A stretch of DNA of 64,000 bases, from NCBI RefSeq assembly GCF_001418205.1, contig NZ_LIQF01000004.1:186001-250000 (forward strand). Reading direction: 5' to 3'. The translations under genes were made by a program, and so were the position numbers. Below the pieces are notes generated by a model. The model saw only the letters and a list, made by a program, of their open reading frames with translations, was not told where the DNA came from and did no database searches. Origin of the DNA: Marinomonas fungiae (GTDB lineage: Bacteria > Pseudomonadota > Gammaproteobacteria > Pseudomonadales > Marinomonadaceae). Positions 35,452 through 44,404 of the stretch are shown in pieces (the stretch's first letter is position 1; each line of letters begins with the position of its first letter).

Positions 35452-36696
35452 CTATGAAGTGCTAAGCGCATCATGTTGTGTTAAAGCCTCATCGGCTGGG
35501 TTTTTGAAGTAATTGAAAACCATGGCGACAAACAGCGTGAAGGCAAACCCTGTTGCTAAGACAAAGCCATAACGCACGTGGCCAAAGTAATCACTGATCA
35601 TCCCCATCAATAATGGTGAGACCGCTGCAGAAAGCGCGGTGAAAAACAAGATCACGCCTGCGACCGCGCCGTGTTGTTGGGTTGCAAAGCACGAGATGCC
35701 TTTTGAGTTGAGAGTCGGGTAGATCATAGACATAAATAACCCCGACAAAGGCAAAAGTCCAACCGCCCAGTTAACGCCGCCGATTAAGGTAAAGACATAG
35801 CACAACGCAATGCCCAAACTGAGGCATACCATCACACCTTGCCAGCTAAAACGATTGAGTAACCACACGGCCAAAAAGCGACCCAGAGCACGCAGAATAA
35901 AGAACACGGTTAAGGCATAGGTTGCCAGCAGTTGCCAAGGCCCGTCGTAGTCCGCTAGGAGCGTAGGCATCCAAACATAGATGGCGACCTCGGTTGCCAC
36001 ATAGAGCGCAATTGCCAGTGAAAACCCTAACGCATAGGGATTTTTGATCATCGATAGGGTGACGGATAAGGACGCAGGTTTGGCGTCGTCGCTCGGTTTC
36101 ACGGCGATTGGGTAGTCAATGCGCCAGGCACCGATCGCCAGAATCAGACATAGCACCCCTGCCATGATGTATAGGTACGTCCAGCTCACCTCTTGGGTCA
36201 GTAGAAAGCTCACAAACGCAGGTCCGACAATGGCGCCGACACCAAAGAAGCCTTCCACTTTGTTCATCATCTTGGTGTGTTCGTGGTTGCTATGGGATAT
36301 ATCCCCCAATAGTGCTAGGGCACCGGTTTTAAATAAACCGATCGCTAGGCCAATACAACTCAATAGAAATAAGAAGAAACCAAAACTGCGACTAAAGGCG
36401 AATAAAAAACAGCTGATGGCGAAGATGGCTAAGCCCAGCATGATGGTCTTTTTACGGCCAAGACGGTCAGCTAGGAAGCCTAAAAAGAGGCCACTGAAGG
36501 CAATGAGTGCCATGGGCGCGTAGTGAAATGCGCTGGCTTGAGTCATGCTCAAGTCAAATTCCTCAATGAGCTGAGGAATGATCATGCCGACGGCATCGGA
36601 GGTCATGGCGAACATGAAAAACATCATGTAAGTCAGCCATCGAATGGCGCGCATGGGATCGTTGGAGTGTGAATGTATTGTATTTGTTGTATTCAT
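35452..36696 (-). CDS. MFS transporter
   Basis: A 414-residue major facilitator with about 12 helices. The signature F-L-A-D-R-L-G-R-K lies in the loop after helix 2. The substrate is not readable. It is divergent from the sucrose phosphorylase gene across 155 bp and probably imports the sugar that enzyme uses. The LacI-type operator at 36814 could control both directions. Confidence 0.85.
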   Translation of the reverse strand: MNTTNTIHSHSNDPMRAIRWLTYMMFFMFAMTSDAVGMIIPQLIEEFDLSMTQASAFHYAPMALIAFSGLFLGFLADRLGRKKTIMLGLAIFAISCFLFAFSRSFGFFLFLLSCIGLAIGLFKTGALALLGDISHSNHEHTKMMNKVEGFFGVGAIVGPAFVSFLLTQEVSWTYLYIMAGVLCLILAIGAWRIDYPIAVKPSDDAKPASLSVTLSMIKNPYALGFSLAIALYVATEVAIYVWMPTLLADYDGPWQLLATYALTVFFILRALGRFLAVWLLNRFSWQGVMVCLSLGIALCYVFTLIGGVNWAVGLLPLSGLFMSMIYPTLNSKGISCFATQQHGAVAGVILFFTALSAAVSPLLMGMISDYFGHVRYGFVLATGFAFTLFVAMVFNYFKNPADEALTQHDALSTS

Positions 36697-36813
36697 CTTT
36701 GATTCCTCGCAAGCCTAACAACCCATGCGGACATGCGTTCTTATAGCGGCTTAGCTGGTGGTTTTAAAGTTATAAAAACTTCTTGAATTTTTTATTGTTG
36801 TAATCAAACATAT

Positions 36814-36831
36814 AACTTAATCGATTAAGTT
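36814..36831. promoter_or_regulatory. LacI-type operator
   Basis: AACTTAATCGATTAAGTT is a perfect 18-bp palindrome with the central CG of LacI/GalR-family sites. It lies about 20 bp before the sucrose phosphorylase start and close to a divergent MFS gene. The adjacent LacI gene at 38340 is the likely binder. Confidence 0.72.
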
Positions 36832-36851
36832 TCAATGTGGTGCGACAATTT

Positions 36852-38336
36852 ATGATGAAAAATAACGTTCAATTAATCACCTACGCTGACCGCATTACGG
36901 GTCAAGGCATTGATGCGCTGACTGAGCTGCTCAATGGCCTGTTAAAGCATGTGTTCTCAGGGGTTCATTTATTGCCGTTCTACAATCCGATAGATGGCAG
37001 TGATGCAGGCTTTGATCCGATTGATCACAGCGCAGTCGATGAACGGCTGGGAAGCTGGTCGGATGTGAAAACACTGGGGCAGACATACGATGTCATGGCC
37101 GACCTGATTGTGAATCATGTGTCAGCCCAATCGTTTCAGTTCCAAGATGTGTTAGCCAAAGGTAAGGCGTCGCCCTACTGGGATTTATTTTTGACACAAC
37201 AAGACGTCTTCCCAGAAGGCATGTCAGAGGCGGATCAACAAGCCATTTATCGTCCTCGACCAGGGAGCTGCTTTACGCCGATGACCTGTGGCGACGGTGA
37301 AACCTACGACTTTTGGACCACGTTTACCGACAATCAAATCGATATCAATGTCTATGCCCCTGCTGGACGGGACTATCTAAACGACGTGTTGGAGAAATTT
37401 TCTCAAAACAACGTCAACATCATTCGTCTGGATGCGGCGGGCTATGCGATCAAAAAGGCGGGCACCAACTGCTTTATGCTAGAGGAAACCTTTGACTATT
37501 TGGATCAACTCTCCGCTCGCGCGAATGAGCTTGGCATGGAGACGATTGCCGAAATTCACAGTCATTTTGAGACGCAGATTGATGTCGCGAAGCGCGTAAA
37601 TATGGTCTACGACTTTGCTTTACCGCCGCTGGTGTTGCACACGTTGTTTACTAATAATGCTGACGCACTACTGAAGTGGCTGGCGATCGCGCCGCGCAAC
37701 TGCCTCACGGTACTGGATACTCACGATGGTATCGGCATCATCGATGCAGGGCCGATGGGTGACAAAGCAGGCTTGTTGGACGCTGAGCAAATCGACAACT
37801 TGGTGGAAACCATTCACGACAAGAGTCAGGGGCAAAGCCGTAAAGCGACGGGCGCCGCAGCGAGCAATGTGGACCTGTACCAAGTCAACTGCACCTACTA
37901 CAACGCCCTGGGCGCGGATGATTTTGATTACCTGTTGGCGCGTGCCATACAGTTCTTTGCTCCTGGGGTGCCGCAAGTGTATTACTCCGGTTTGTTTGCC
38001 TGTGAAAACGACATGACATTATTGGCCGCGACACAGGTCGGTCGTGACATTAATCGTCCGTACCTGAACCCTGAGACGATTACTGAGGCGCTGCAAACGC
38101 CTGTGGTGAAAGGGCTCATTGAGCTGATTGGGATTCGTAATCAGCATCCGGCGTTTGCGGGCGAGTTTGCTTGTCGTGGCGAAGGGGCGTCCTTCACGCT
38201 GAGCTGGACGCTTGATGACAGCACGATCTCGCTAAACGTAGACTTAACCAAACGTGATGCCAACATCGTTTCTTGCCAGCAAGCCGAGACGCATACCACG
38301 TCGATTGCAGACCTGCTGAACCCTTCACAAGACTGA
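36852..38336 (+). CDS. Sucrose phosphorylase (GH13 subfamily 18)
   Basis: A 494-residue GH13 enzyme converting sucrose and phosphate to glucose-1-phosphate and fructose. Nucleophile D194 (R-L-D-A-A-G-Y) and acid/base E234 (A-E-I-H) align with Bifidobacterium Asp192/Glu232. Arg136 in Y-R-P-R-P-G and the 341-344 D-L-Y-Q loop match the fructose/phosphate-binding residues, favouring sucrose over glucosylglycerol or sucrose-6-phosphate relatives. The start is uncertain: ATG 36852/36855 matches homologue N-termini, while a GTG at 36837 is possible. No strong ribosome binding site is visible. Confidence 0.85.
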   Translation: MMKNNVQLITYADRITGQGIDALTELLNGLLKHVFSGVHLLPFYNPIDGSDAGFDPIDHSAVDERLGSWSDVKTLGQTYDVMADLIVNHVSAQSFQFQDVLAKGKASPYWDLFLTQQDVFPEGMSEADQQAIYRPRPGSCFTPMTCGDGETYDFWTTFTDNQIDINVYAPAGRDYLNDVLEKFSQNNVNIIRLDAAGYAIKKAGTNCFMLEETFDYLDQLSARANELGMETIAEIHSHFETQIDVAKRVNMVYDFALPPLVLHTLFTNNADALLKWLAIAPRNCLTVLDTHDGIGIIDAGPMGDKAGLLDAEQIDNLVETIHDKSQGQSRKATGAAASNVDLYQVNCTYYNALGADDFDYLLARAIQFFAPGVPQVYYSGLFACENDMTLLAATQVGRDINRPYLNPETITEALQTPVVKGLIELIGIRNQHPAFAGEFACRGEGASFTLSWTLDDSTISLNVDLTKRDANIVSCQQAETHTTSIADLLNPSQD

Positions 38337-38339
38337 GTG

Positions 38340-39371
38340 CTAGCTGCTTTCGCCGAGTTGAACTTGGTACGCAATCAGCGCCTTCTGGCGCTCTTTTTGA
38401 ACAAACAAATTGGCCGCTAAGCGGCCTTTTTCTTCACTGTTTTGATGAATAGTCGACAGCGTGGGCACGCAGCGCTGGCCTTCATCAATGCCATCAAACC
38501 CGACGATGCGCAGTTGCTCAGGCACATGAATGCCTCGTGCTGCCGCTTCACGCAGTGCCGCCAGCGCGATCAAGTCACTCATGCACAGCAACACCTCAGG
38601 GCGCGGCACACTGTCCAAAACTTCTTTGGCAAGACGTGGCGCATAGCGCTCACTGCTTTCAGGTACGTTCCAGATTTGATCGTCGGCTAAGGTAATGCCC
38701 TGGGCCTCTAGGGCGCGCTGATAACCGCGTAAGCGTTGGTGCGCAATCGACTGGCTGGTGTCAAAGTTGGGTTGCGCTTGCACACGGCATAAACGCTCCT
38801 CATCAAGCAACCTAAGGCCTAAGATCGCTACGTGATCCTGAGGGGATCGTAGAGCATGCATGGCGATATCATAGCTCGCTTGTTCATTATCAATATTGAC
38901 CGACGTGTTGCGGCCAATATCAAAATCCACTGTCACCACCTGTTTGGTGATGGTTTTCAGCTGCTCGACCAAGCCTTGATTGCGCGGACGGCCATAACAA
39001 ATAAAGCCATCGACAAAGTCGACCACGTTATTGAGGTGGTCATTGTTACCAGAAAAAAGCAGCAAATTGATATTATTGGCTTCTAAAACCGACGAAACGC
39101 CACGCATAAAGCTGCTGGCGACCGGATCCGATACCATGTACTCAACGCTATCGGCTAATACTAGGGCGACAATATTTGAGGTGCCTTTGCGCAATGACTG
39201 GGCGGCCTTATTAGGACCGAAATAGCCGCGCTGCTCACAGGCTTTAAGAATCGCTTCGCGACGCGCCTTGGACAATTGGTCGGGGCGATTGAAGGCATTG
39301 GAAACAGTGGCATTGGAGACACCCAATTCCGCAGCAATGCTTTTGAGTGTCCAGCTTTTCGGCTTAGTCAT
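38340..39371 (-). CDS. LacI-family repressor
   Basis: A 343-residue LacI/GalR protein with N-terminal HTH (L-K-S-I-A-A-E-L-G-V-S-N-A-T-V-S-N-A-F-N) and a PBP-like effector domain (residues 65-330). It is convergent with the sucrose phosphorylase gene, ending 4 bp from it. It is expected to repress phosphorylase and MFS genes through the palindrome at 36814. Confidence 0.88.
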   Translation of the reverse strand: MTKPKSWTLKSIAAELGVSNATVSNAFNRPDQLSKARREAILKACEQRGYFGPNKAAQSLRKGTSNIVALVLADSVEYMVSDPVASSFMRGVSSVLEANNINLLLFSGNNDHLNNVVDFVDGFICYGRPRNQGLVEQLKTITKQVVTVDFDIGRNTSVNIDNEQASYDIAMHALRSPQDHVAILGLRLLDEERLCRVQAQPNFDTSQSIAHQRLRGYQRALEAQGITLADDQIWNVPESSERYAPRLAKEVLDSVPRPEVLLCMSDLIALAALREAAARGIHVPEQLRIVGFDGIDEGQRCVPTLSTIHQNSEEKGRLAANLFVQKERQKALIAYQVQLGESS

Positions 39372-39496
39372 AGAAGGCGTATCTACCGTTTTATCAAAGG
39401 GCTTATTTCAGCGATACTGACGCGGGAGCGACAATAACAGGACGCAGGATCGTCGATGCTGCGGTATGTCGCAACCGCCAAAAGATACCATAAAGT

Positions 39497-39521
39497 GGCG
39501 CGCTTGAAACGCAGCACGCCT
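39497..39521 (-). terminator. Weak terminator after the COG0523 gene
   Basis: On the minus strand GGCGTGC pairs with GCGCGCC across a 10-base loop, with one G-U pair and a short T stretch. It lies 13 bp downstream of the stop. Tentative. Confidence 0.4.
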
Positions 39522-39533
39522 TTTTATGAAGTG

Positions 39534-40553
39534 CTAAGCCCCTTGCAAACAGGCCAGCATATCGTGCTCGATTTGCTGCCAATCCAGTGCTTTAGAGCTG
39601 ATGATTTCGATGCGTGAGTCGCGGCGGTAGGCGACTTTGTCAAAGTCGTGCTCATCGCCCACGCGATTGTAAAACACCCACGCATGGCCAATGCGAATCA
39701 CGCCTTTAATGCGGTTAATGTCTTCGAGGTTGTTTAAGATCTCTTCTAGCGCCCAGTAATCAAAGGTGTCATCGCGGTGGAAAATCCAGCCACAGCTGAA
39801 TAAGCCACTGCCGTTGCCGACCTTACGAATCGGTTTACCCGGCTCGGCTCTGGCTTCGCTATGCTTATGTCCATGGTCATGATGGTGCTCATGTGCATGT
39901 TCGTGATGATGCGCTTCTGGGAATTGCGCTTTGAGCTGTCCGTTTCGAACTAGGTCGAGTAACGCCAAATCAATCACACCTTTCGTGGTACGGCCAATGT
40001 GTTGTCGCGGGGGAAACATGCCGTTTAAGCTCTGTTCCACAAAATCCACTAACTCTGGCTCGGCGATATCACATTTGTTGATAATCACCACGTCCGACAA
40101 GTTTAATTGGTCGTGAAGGATGTTGCTGTTGGCGACGTCTTCCAGCTCCAACGAGCGCGGATCGAGAATACAAATGGTGGCGCGCAGGTCGAGTTTATCT
40201 TTAAAAGACGGCCCCATCAGGGTATCAATAATGCCTTCTGGATGACCAATACCGGTCGGTTCGATGATCAAGCGATCCGGCTTAGCATGCTCAATCAGTG
40301 ACTTCAGCGTGGGGGTCAATGAGGCGCCCATGGTACAGCAGATGCAACCACCTACCAGCTCCTTGATGTACAACCCTTCTTCGGTCGGCATCATTTCTTG
40401 GTCGATGCCTACCTGACCGAATTCATTGACGAGAACGGCCCAAGATTCGTTTTTAGGCTTGTTCGCCAGCAGATTATTGATAGTAGTGGTTTTACCCACA
40501 CCGAGAAATCCCGTGATGATGTTGGTAGGGATCAGAGAAGCTTGCTCGTTCAT
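39534..40553 (-). CDS. COG0523 GTPase, probable zinc metallochaperone
   Basis: A 339-residue G3E GTPase of the CobW/YjiA/ZigA group. Walker A is G-F-L-G-V-G-K-T (15-22), the metal-binding C70-I-C72-C73 follows V-G-G, and N-K-C-D is at 159-162. A histidine-rich linker occupies residues 215-231. Such proteins deliver zinc to client enzymes during zinc limitation and are often controlled by Zur. A Zur-box-like palindrome lies about 100-125 bp upstream, supporting the zinc role over cobalamin or nitrile hydratase roles. Confidence 0.87.
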   Translation of the reverse strand: MNEQASLIPTNIITGFLGVGKTTTINNLLANKPKNESWAVLVNEFGQVGIDQEMMPTEEGLYIKELVGGCICCTMGASLTPTLKSLIEHAKPDRLIIEPTGIGHPEGIIDTLMGPSFKDKLDLRATICILDPRSLELEDVANSNILHDQLNLSDVVIINKCDIAEPELVDFVEQSLNGMFPPRQHIGRTTKGVIDLALLDLVRNGQLKAQFPEAHHHEHAHEHHHDHGHKHSEARAEPGKPIRKVGNGSGLFSCGWIFHRDDTFDYWALEEILNNLEDINRIKGVIRIGHAWVFYNRVGDEHDFDKVAYRRDSRIEIISSKALDWQQIEHDMLACLQGA

Positions 40554-40653
40554 AATGACTCTTCAAGAATAAATTGCGTATGGTGACTAGTGTGCCGAGT
40601 TTTTAGGCTAAGGGCTATTCCCATTCCGACAGGCTTTTTGGGATGCTTGATAT

Positions 40654-40677
40654 AAAACGTTACACTATATCATTTTT
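40654..40677. promoter_or_regulatory. Zur-box-like site upstream of COG0523 gene
   Basis: The core GTTACACTATATC resembles the Zur core GTTATANTATAAC at 10 of 12 defined positions. It lies upstream of a zinc metallochaperone gene and about 100 bp before the + strand RHH gene. Confidence 0.55.
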
Positions 40678-40773
40678 GATATTGAGCACAGGGCTTGCTA
40701 TGGAAGAGGTCGCTTTCATCTAGCTGAGTCATTATAATCAAATGATAATAAACTGACGCTTTAAGGATGCCTT

Positions 40774-40962
40774 ATGGAAAGCAAAACTGCTCGTTTTACT
40801 GTATTGCTCGACCCTCGTAAAAAGAAGGCGTTCGAGAAATTGTGTGCCGAACAAGACCTGACGCCATCGCAGGTGGTGCGCCAGCTGATTCGTGGTTATT
40901 TGGAAGATCACGAGGTGGATTTTATGAAAGAGCCTTTAGAAGAAGCCTCTAGCAAAAGCTAA
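40774..40962 (+). CDS. Small ribbon-helix-helix-like protein
   Basis: A 62-residue protein with an N-terminal beta strand (A-R-F-T-V-L-L-D) followed by two helices (A-F-E-K-L-C-A-E-Q and S-Q-V-V-R-Q-L-I-R-G-Y). This is the CopG/Arc-type DNA-binding layout. A ribosome site AAGGA precedes it. It lies 83 bp upstream of the phnA-like gene on the same strand. It may be an orphan transcription factor; the target is unknown. Confidence 0.7.
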   Translation: MESKTARFTVLLDPRKKKAFEKLCAEQDLTPSQVVRQLIRGYLEDHEVDFMKEPLEEASSKS

Positions 40963-41045
40963 TTCACCAAAAACATTATCATGTCATTGTCATTACGTTA
41001 TAATGCAATGCAAATTTTCCCTATTTCTATTGAGGTTATTGAAGT

Positions 41046-41381
41046 ATGAGTCTTCCAGCTTGCCCAAAGTGTAGCTCTGAATACGTTTATGAAGATCAGT
41101 CTATGTTGATCTGCCCAGAATGTGCGTACGAGTGGAACCCAAACGAAGAAGTCGTAGACGAAGACGCGATCATCCTGAAAGACTCAAACGGCAACCTACT
41201 AGCGGAAGGCGACAAGGTTACCTTGATTAAAGACCTGAAAGTCAAAGGTTCGTCTCAAGTATTGAAAGTGGGTACCAAAGCCACGATCAAACGTTTCGTA
41301 GACGGCGACCACGACATCGACTGTAAAGTCGACGGCGCTGGCGACATGATGCTGAAATCTCAGTTCGTGAAGAAAGCGTAA
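41046..41381 (+). CDS. PhnA/YjdM-family zinc-ribbon protein
   Basis: A 111-residue protein with an N-terminal zinc ribbon (C6-x2-C9, C23-x2-C26) and the conserved [14 protein letters not shown] segment of PhnA/YjdM. Despite the historical alkylphosphonate name, its role is unclear. It is a single-gene unit followed by a terminator. Confidence 0.88.
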   Translation: MSLPACPKCSSEYVYEDQSMLICPECAYEWNPNEEVVDEDAIILKDSNGNLLAEGDKVTLIKDLKVKGSSQVLKVGTKATIKRFVDGDHDIDCKVDGAGDMMLKSQFVKKA

Positions 41382-41403
41382 TACTACGCTGATCGGACGT
41401 AAG

Positions 41404-41431
41404 AAGGCTCCTAGTGATAGGGGCCTTTTTT
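41404..41431 (+). terminator. Terminator after phnA-like gene
   Basis: An AAGGCTCCTA/TAGGGGCCTT stem with one G-U pair and a T-run lies 23 bp after the stop. Confidence 0.8.
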
Positions 41432-42818
41432 ATTGCTGCTGCTTTAAAGCCCAATCCAGTACATCAAAAATTTTTTGCTCGGTGCATTGGGCGACATTAA
41501 AGCGTAAATAATCGTGAGCACTTTGGGATTGACTGAAGACATTGCCCGGTGCCAATACAATCCCTTTGCTTAAACAGTCTTGAGCCAATTGCGTAGCATT
41601 CGTTCCAGTGGGTAAGCGACACCATAAAAACATGCCATCTTTGGGTTGAATCCAAGGCTGAATTCCTAAGCGGAGTAACCTTTCAGAAACGTCTATACGC
41701 TGTTTTGCGAGCCAGCCTTGCAGCTTTTCCATATGTTTGCGATAGCCACTGTCAGTCAGTGTTTGTAAAACGATTTCGCTGTCGAGGCGATTGCCGCTAA
41801 AGGACGTGGCAATTTTCAAATCCACCAGTTGTTCTATCCAATCCGGTTTGGCGGCGATAAAACCGCAGCGTACTGATGCCGAAACCGTTTTAGAAAAACT
41901 ACCAATCTCGATTACCTGCACTAAGCCATCCAAGGCGGCCAATCTAGGAGCTCGGGTGGTTTCCAAATCGGCAAAAATATCGTCCTCGACAATGACCAAC
42001 TCTGAGGCCTTGGCCAGTGTCAATAATTGATGGGCAACGCTAGGCGTCAAATGGGCGCCCGTTGGATTGTGGATCCCTGAGTTAGTGATATAAAGCCGCG
42101 GATTGTAGTCTGCTAAAGCTTGGGCAAAACGCTCTAGATCCGGCCCATTTGGGGTATAGGGAATCCCGATAATGTTGACTCGATGGGCTTTTAATAACGC
42201 GTGAAAATTAAAATAGCAGGGATCATCAACCAGCACCGTGTCGCCGGGAGACAGGAGAAAGCGAGCAATCAGATCGATGGCATGGGTACCTGATTCGGTC
42301 AGCATAATGTGTTCAGGGCGAGCTTCGATGTTCTGACTGAGCAAGCGGCGTTGTAGAAAATGTCGAAATGCCTGTGATCCTTTGGGCGAGGCGTATTCGG
42401 TCAAATCCAAGGAGTTTTGCCGAGCTAAGCTGCGCATGGCTCGTTTGATACCCGTTTGATAAAGCCATTCTGACGGCAGCCAACCACACCCTGGCATTAA
42501 GGCGTCAGGCGTTGCTTCCAGTGATTCTTTTGATACCCATAAAGGGTCAATTTCACGGGCAACTTTCGGGCCAATTTGATTCAGGTCTAGGGGCGCTATA
42601 GGACCCGATGTGTAAAAACCTGCGCCCGGACGAGACACAATGGTCCCTTCTGCAACGAGCCGATCATACGCCTCGACCACGGTTGAAACCGACACCTGCA
42701 TGGCTTTTGCTTGAGCACGAACCGACGGTAGACGCGTGTTGGGCAAGTAGGCCCGCGATGCGATCTTTGACTCAATATCGTCCATGACCGATTCAATTAA
42801 GGTACCTGCACGAGCCAT
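41430..42818 (-). CDS. MocR-type regulator, GntR HTH plus aminotransferase domain
   Basis: A 462-residue MocR protein: GntR wHTH (residues about 8-75, L-P-S-V-R-A-Q-A-K) fused to a class I aminotransferase-like domain with PLP lysine in I-G-S-F-S-K. It is divergent from an EamA transporter gene and is probably its regulator. Short repeated ACTGT/ACAGT motifs at 42843-42870 may be its binding region. Confidence 0.88.
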   Translation of the reverse strand: MARAGTLIESVMDDIESKIASRAYLPNTRLPSVRAQAKAMQVSVSTVVEAYDRLVAEGTIVSRPGAGFYTSGPIAPLDLNQIGPKVAREIDPLWVSKESLEATPDALMPGCGWLPSEWLYQTGIKRAMRSLARQNSLDLTEYASPKGSQAFRHFLQRRLLSQNIEARPEHIMLTESGTHAIDLIARFLLSPGDTVLVDDPCYFNFHALLKAHRVNIIGIPYTPNGPDLERFAQALADYNPRLYITNSGIHNPTGAHLTPSVAHQLLTLAKASELVIVEDDIFADLETTRAPRLAALDGLVQVIEIGSFSKTVSASVRCGFIAAKPDWIEQLVDLKIATSFSGNRLDSEIVLQTLTDSGYRKHMEKLQGWLAKQRIDVSERLLRLGIQPWIQPKDGMFLWCRLPTGTNATQLAQDCLSKGIVLAPGNVFSQSQSAHDYLRFNVAQCTEQKIFDVLDWALKQQQ

Positions 42819-42948
42819 ACTATTCCTCTGTTTTTAAATCTGTACTGTTTATATAACCATAACAGTTTTTTTAAATTGTGTCGGTCTGTATCTCCTTTCA
42901 TCGCTATTTTTTCGGTTTCATAGGGCGATTGTTTTTAGGGAGAACGAG

Positions 42949-43809
42949 ATGAAACAGGCAACACAAGGTTGGCTTAGTGGCTTCGTCGGGGTCGCTACTT
43001 TTGCTGGATCACTACCGGCGACACGAATCGCTCTGCAGGGCTTTGATCCCACTTTCTTAACGGTGGCTCGGGCTTCGATTGCGGGGCTGCTAGGCTTATT
43101 ATTTCTGCTATTACTCAAACAGCCGCGTCCTAATAGCGCGCAAATTTCAACACTCTTGCTCAGTGCCATGGGGGTAGTAGTTGGCTTTCCTCTGTTGACG
43201 GGGTTTGCACTGCAATACGTTACCTCCGCTCACTGTGTGGTGTTTGTGGGTTTGCTACCCATCTGTACGGCGCTTTTTGCCGTGTTAAGGGGCTCTGACC
43301 GTCCAAGTTGGCCGTTTTGGCTCTTTTCATTGGTAGGGGCGACCTTAGTGGCAGGCTATGCTGCGTTAGGTGCTGCTGAAGTGTCGTTAGTCGGTGATGG
43401 TTTAATGCTGGCGGCGATTGTGGCCTGCGGCATGGGATACGCGGAAGGCGCTCGTTTGGCGCGAGTTTTAGGCGGGTGGCAGGTGATTTGCTGGTCCCTC
43501 GTTGTATCTTTGCCAGTGATGTTACCGTTGCTCTATGTTTTGTGGCCCAGCTCATTTACTTCAGTCAGCACGTCGGCATGGTTGGGACTTGGCTATGTGT
43601 CTCTGTTTAGTATGCTGTTTGGCTTTATCTTCTGGTATCGCGGCTTGGCATTAGGCGGTATTGCGGCGGTGAGTCAGCTGCAACTAATTCAGCCTTTTAT
43701 GGGCTTCTTACTAGCGGCTTGGTTACTGCAGGAAAGCATCAGTTTGACGATGTTGTGGGTGACGTTAGCTGCCGTATTATGTGTCGCAGGAGCAAAGCAA
43801 TATTCATAA
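42949..43809 (+). CDS. EamA/DMT-family transporter
   Basis: A 286-residue membrane protein with ten hydrophobic helices in two EamA repeats. It probably exports an amino acid or metabolite. It is divergent from a MocR regulator, a recurring pair in proteobacteria. The ATG follows GGGAG. Confidence 0.88.
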   Translation: MKQATQGWLSGFVGVATFAGSLPATRIALQGFDPTFLTVARASIAGLLGLLFLLLLKQPRPNSAQISTLLLSAMGVVVGFPLLTGFALQYVTSAHCVVFVGLLPICTALFAVLRGSDRPSWPFWLFSLVGATLVAGYAALGAAEVSLVGDGLMLAAIVACGMGYAEGARLARVLGGWQVICWSLVVSLPVMLPLLYVLWPSSFTSVSTSAWLGLGYVSLFSMLFGFIFWYRGLALGGIAAVSQLQLIQPFMGFLLAAWLLQESISLTMLWVTLAAVLCVAGAKQYS

Positions 43810-43963
43810 CTCAGGTGCCCAACGATAGGAGTAAACTGTGAAAGCTGTTTTCAACGATTGGGAGGCTCTGGGCAGTCGGGCTTAGTTTATTTGCAGTGTA
43901 TGGTTGATACCGCTACATTCAATGTTTGGATACTATGGCTAAAATTTAGAAGGATGTTCGGTC

Positions 43964-44404
43964 GTGAAAATCGTTAAGGTAGAAGAGTTTTCAGTGGTGG
44001 GTGTGCATGTACGCACGAAAAACGCAGATGAAATTAACCCTGATAGCGCTAAAATTGGCGCATTGTGGCAGGGTTTTGGCTCACAAGTAGCGCCCAAGCT
44101 CGCCGATGATGCCAAGGTATATGGCGTGTACTGCCAGTATGAGTCGGATGCCAATGGCGCTTTTGATGTCTATGCCGCAGCGGATAAGTTAACCGATGCC
44201 GACGCGTTTCAAAGCCAAACGATTCAAGCGGGCGAGTACATGGTGTTTTCGCAAAAGGGTGACATGCCTCAAGCCGTGATCGATGCTTGGGTCGAAATAT
44301 GGCGATACTTCTCTGAGCTACCCGAGCGCGAGCGAGCGTACACCACCGACTTTGAATACTACAAGAGCGATGATGAGGTTGAGGTGTATATCGCGCTTAA
44401 GTAG
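43964..44404 (+). CDS. GyrI-like/AraC effector-binding domain protein
   Basis: A 146-residue stand-alone GyrI-like domain (SOUL/AraC_E_bind). It shows V-V-G-V-H-V, mid-region Y-G-V-Y-C-Q-Y-E-S, and C-terminal Y-T-T-D-F-E-Y-Y. Such proteins bind small hydrophobic or cationic drugs. The GTG start follows AGAAGGA. Its end overlaps the convergent LysR gene by 8 bp. Confidence 0.82.
   Translation: MKIVKVEEFSVVGVHVRTKNADEINPDSAKIGALWQGFGSQVAPKLADDAKVYGVYCQYESDANGAFDVYAAADKLTDADAFQSQTIQAGEYMVFSQKGDMPQAVIDAWVEIWRYFSELPERERAYTTDFEYYKSDDEVEVYIALK

Noticed and set aside
40990..41030. Possible Zur half-site upstream of the phnA-like gene (GTTATAATGCAAT)
   Set aside because: Only one half matches the consensus.
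43838..43885. 15-codon frame after the EamA gene with a good ribosome site
   Set aside because: Too short and without homology. It might be a remnant of a gene start but cannot be supported.
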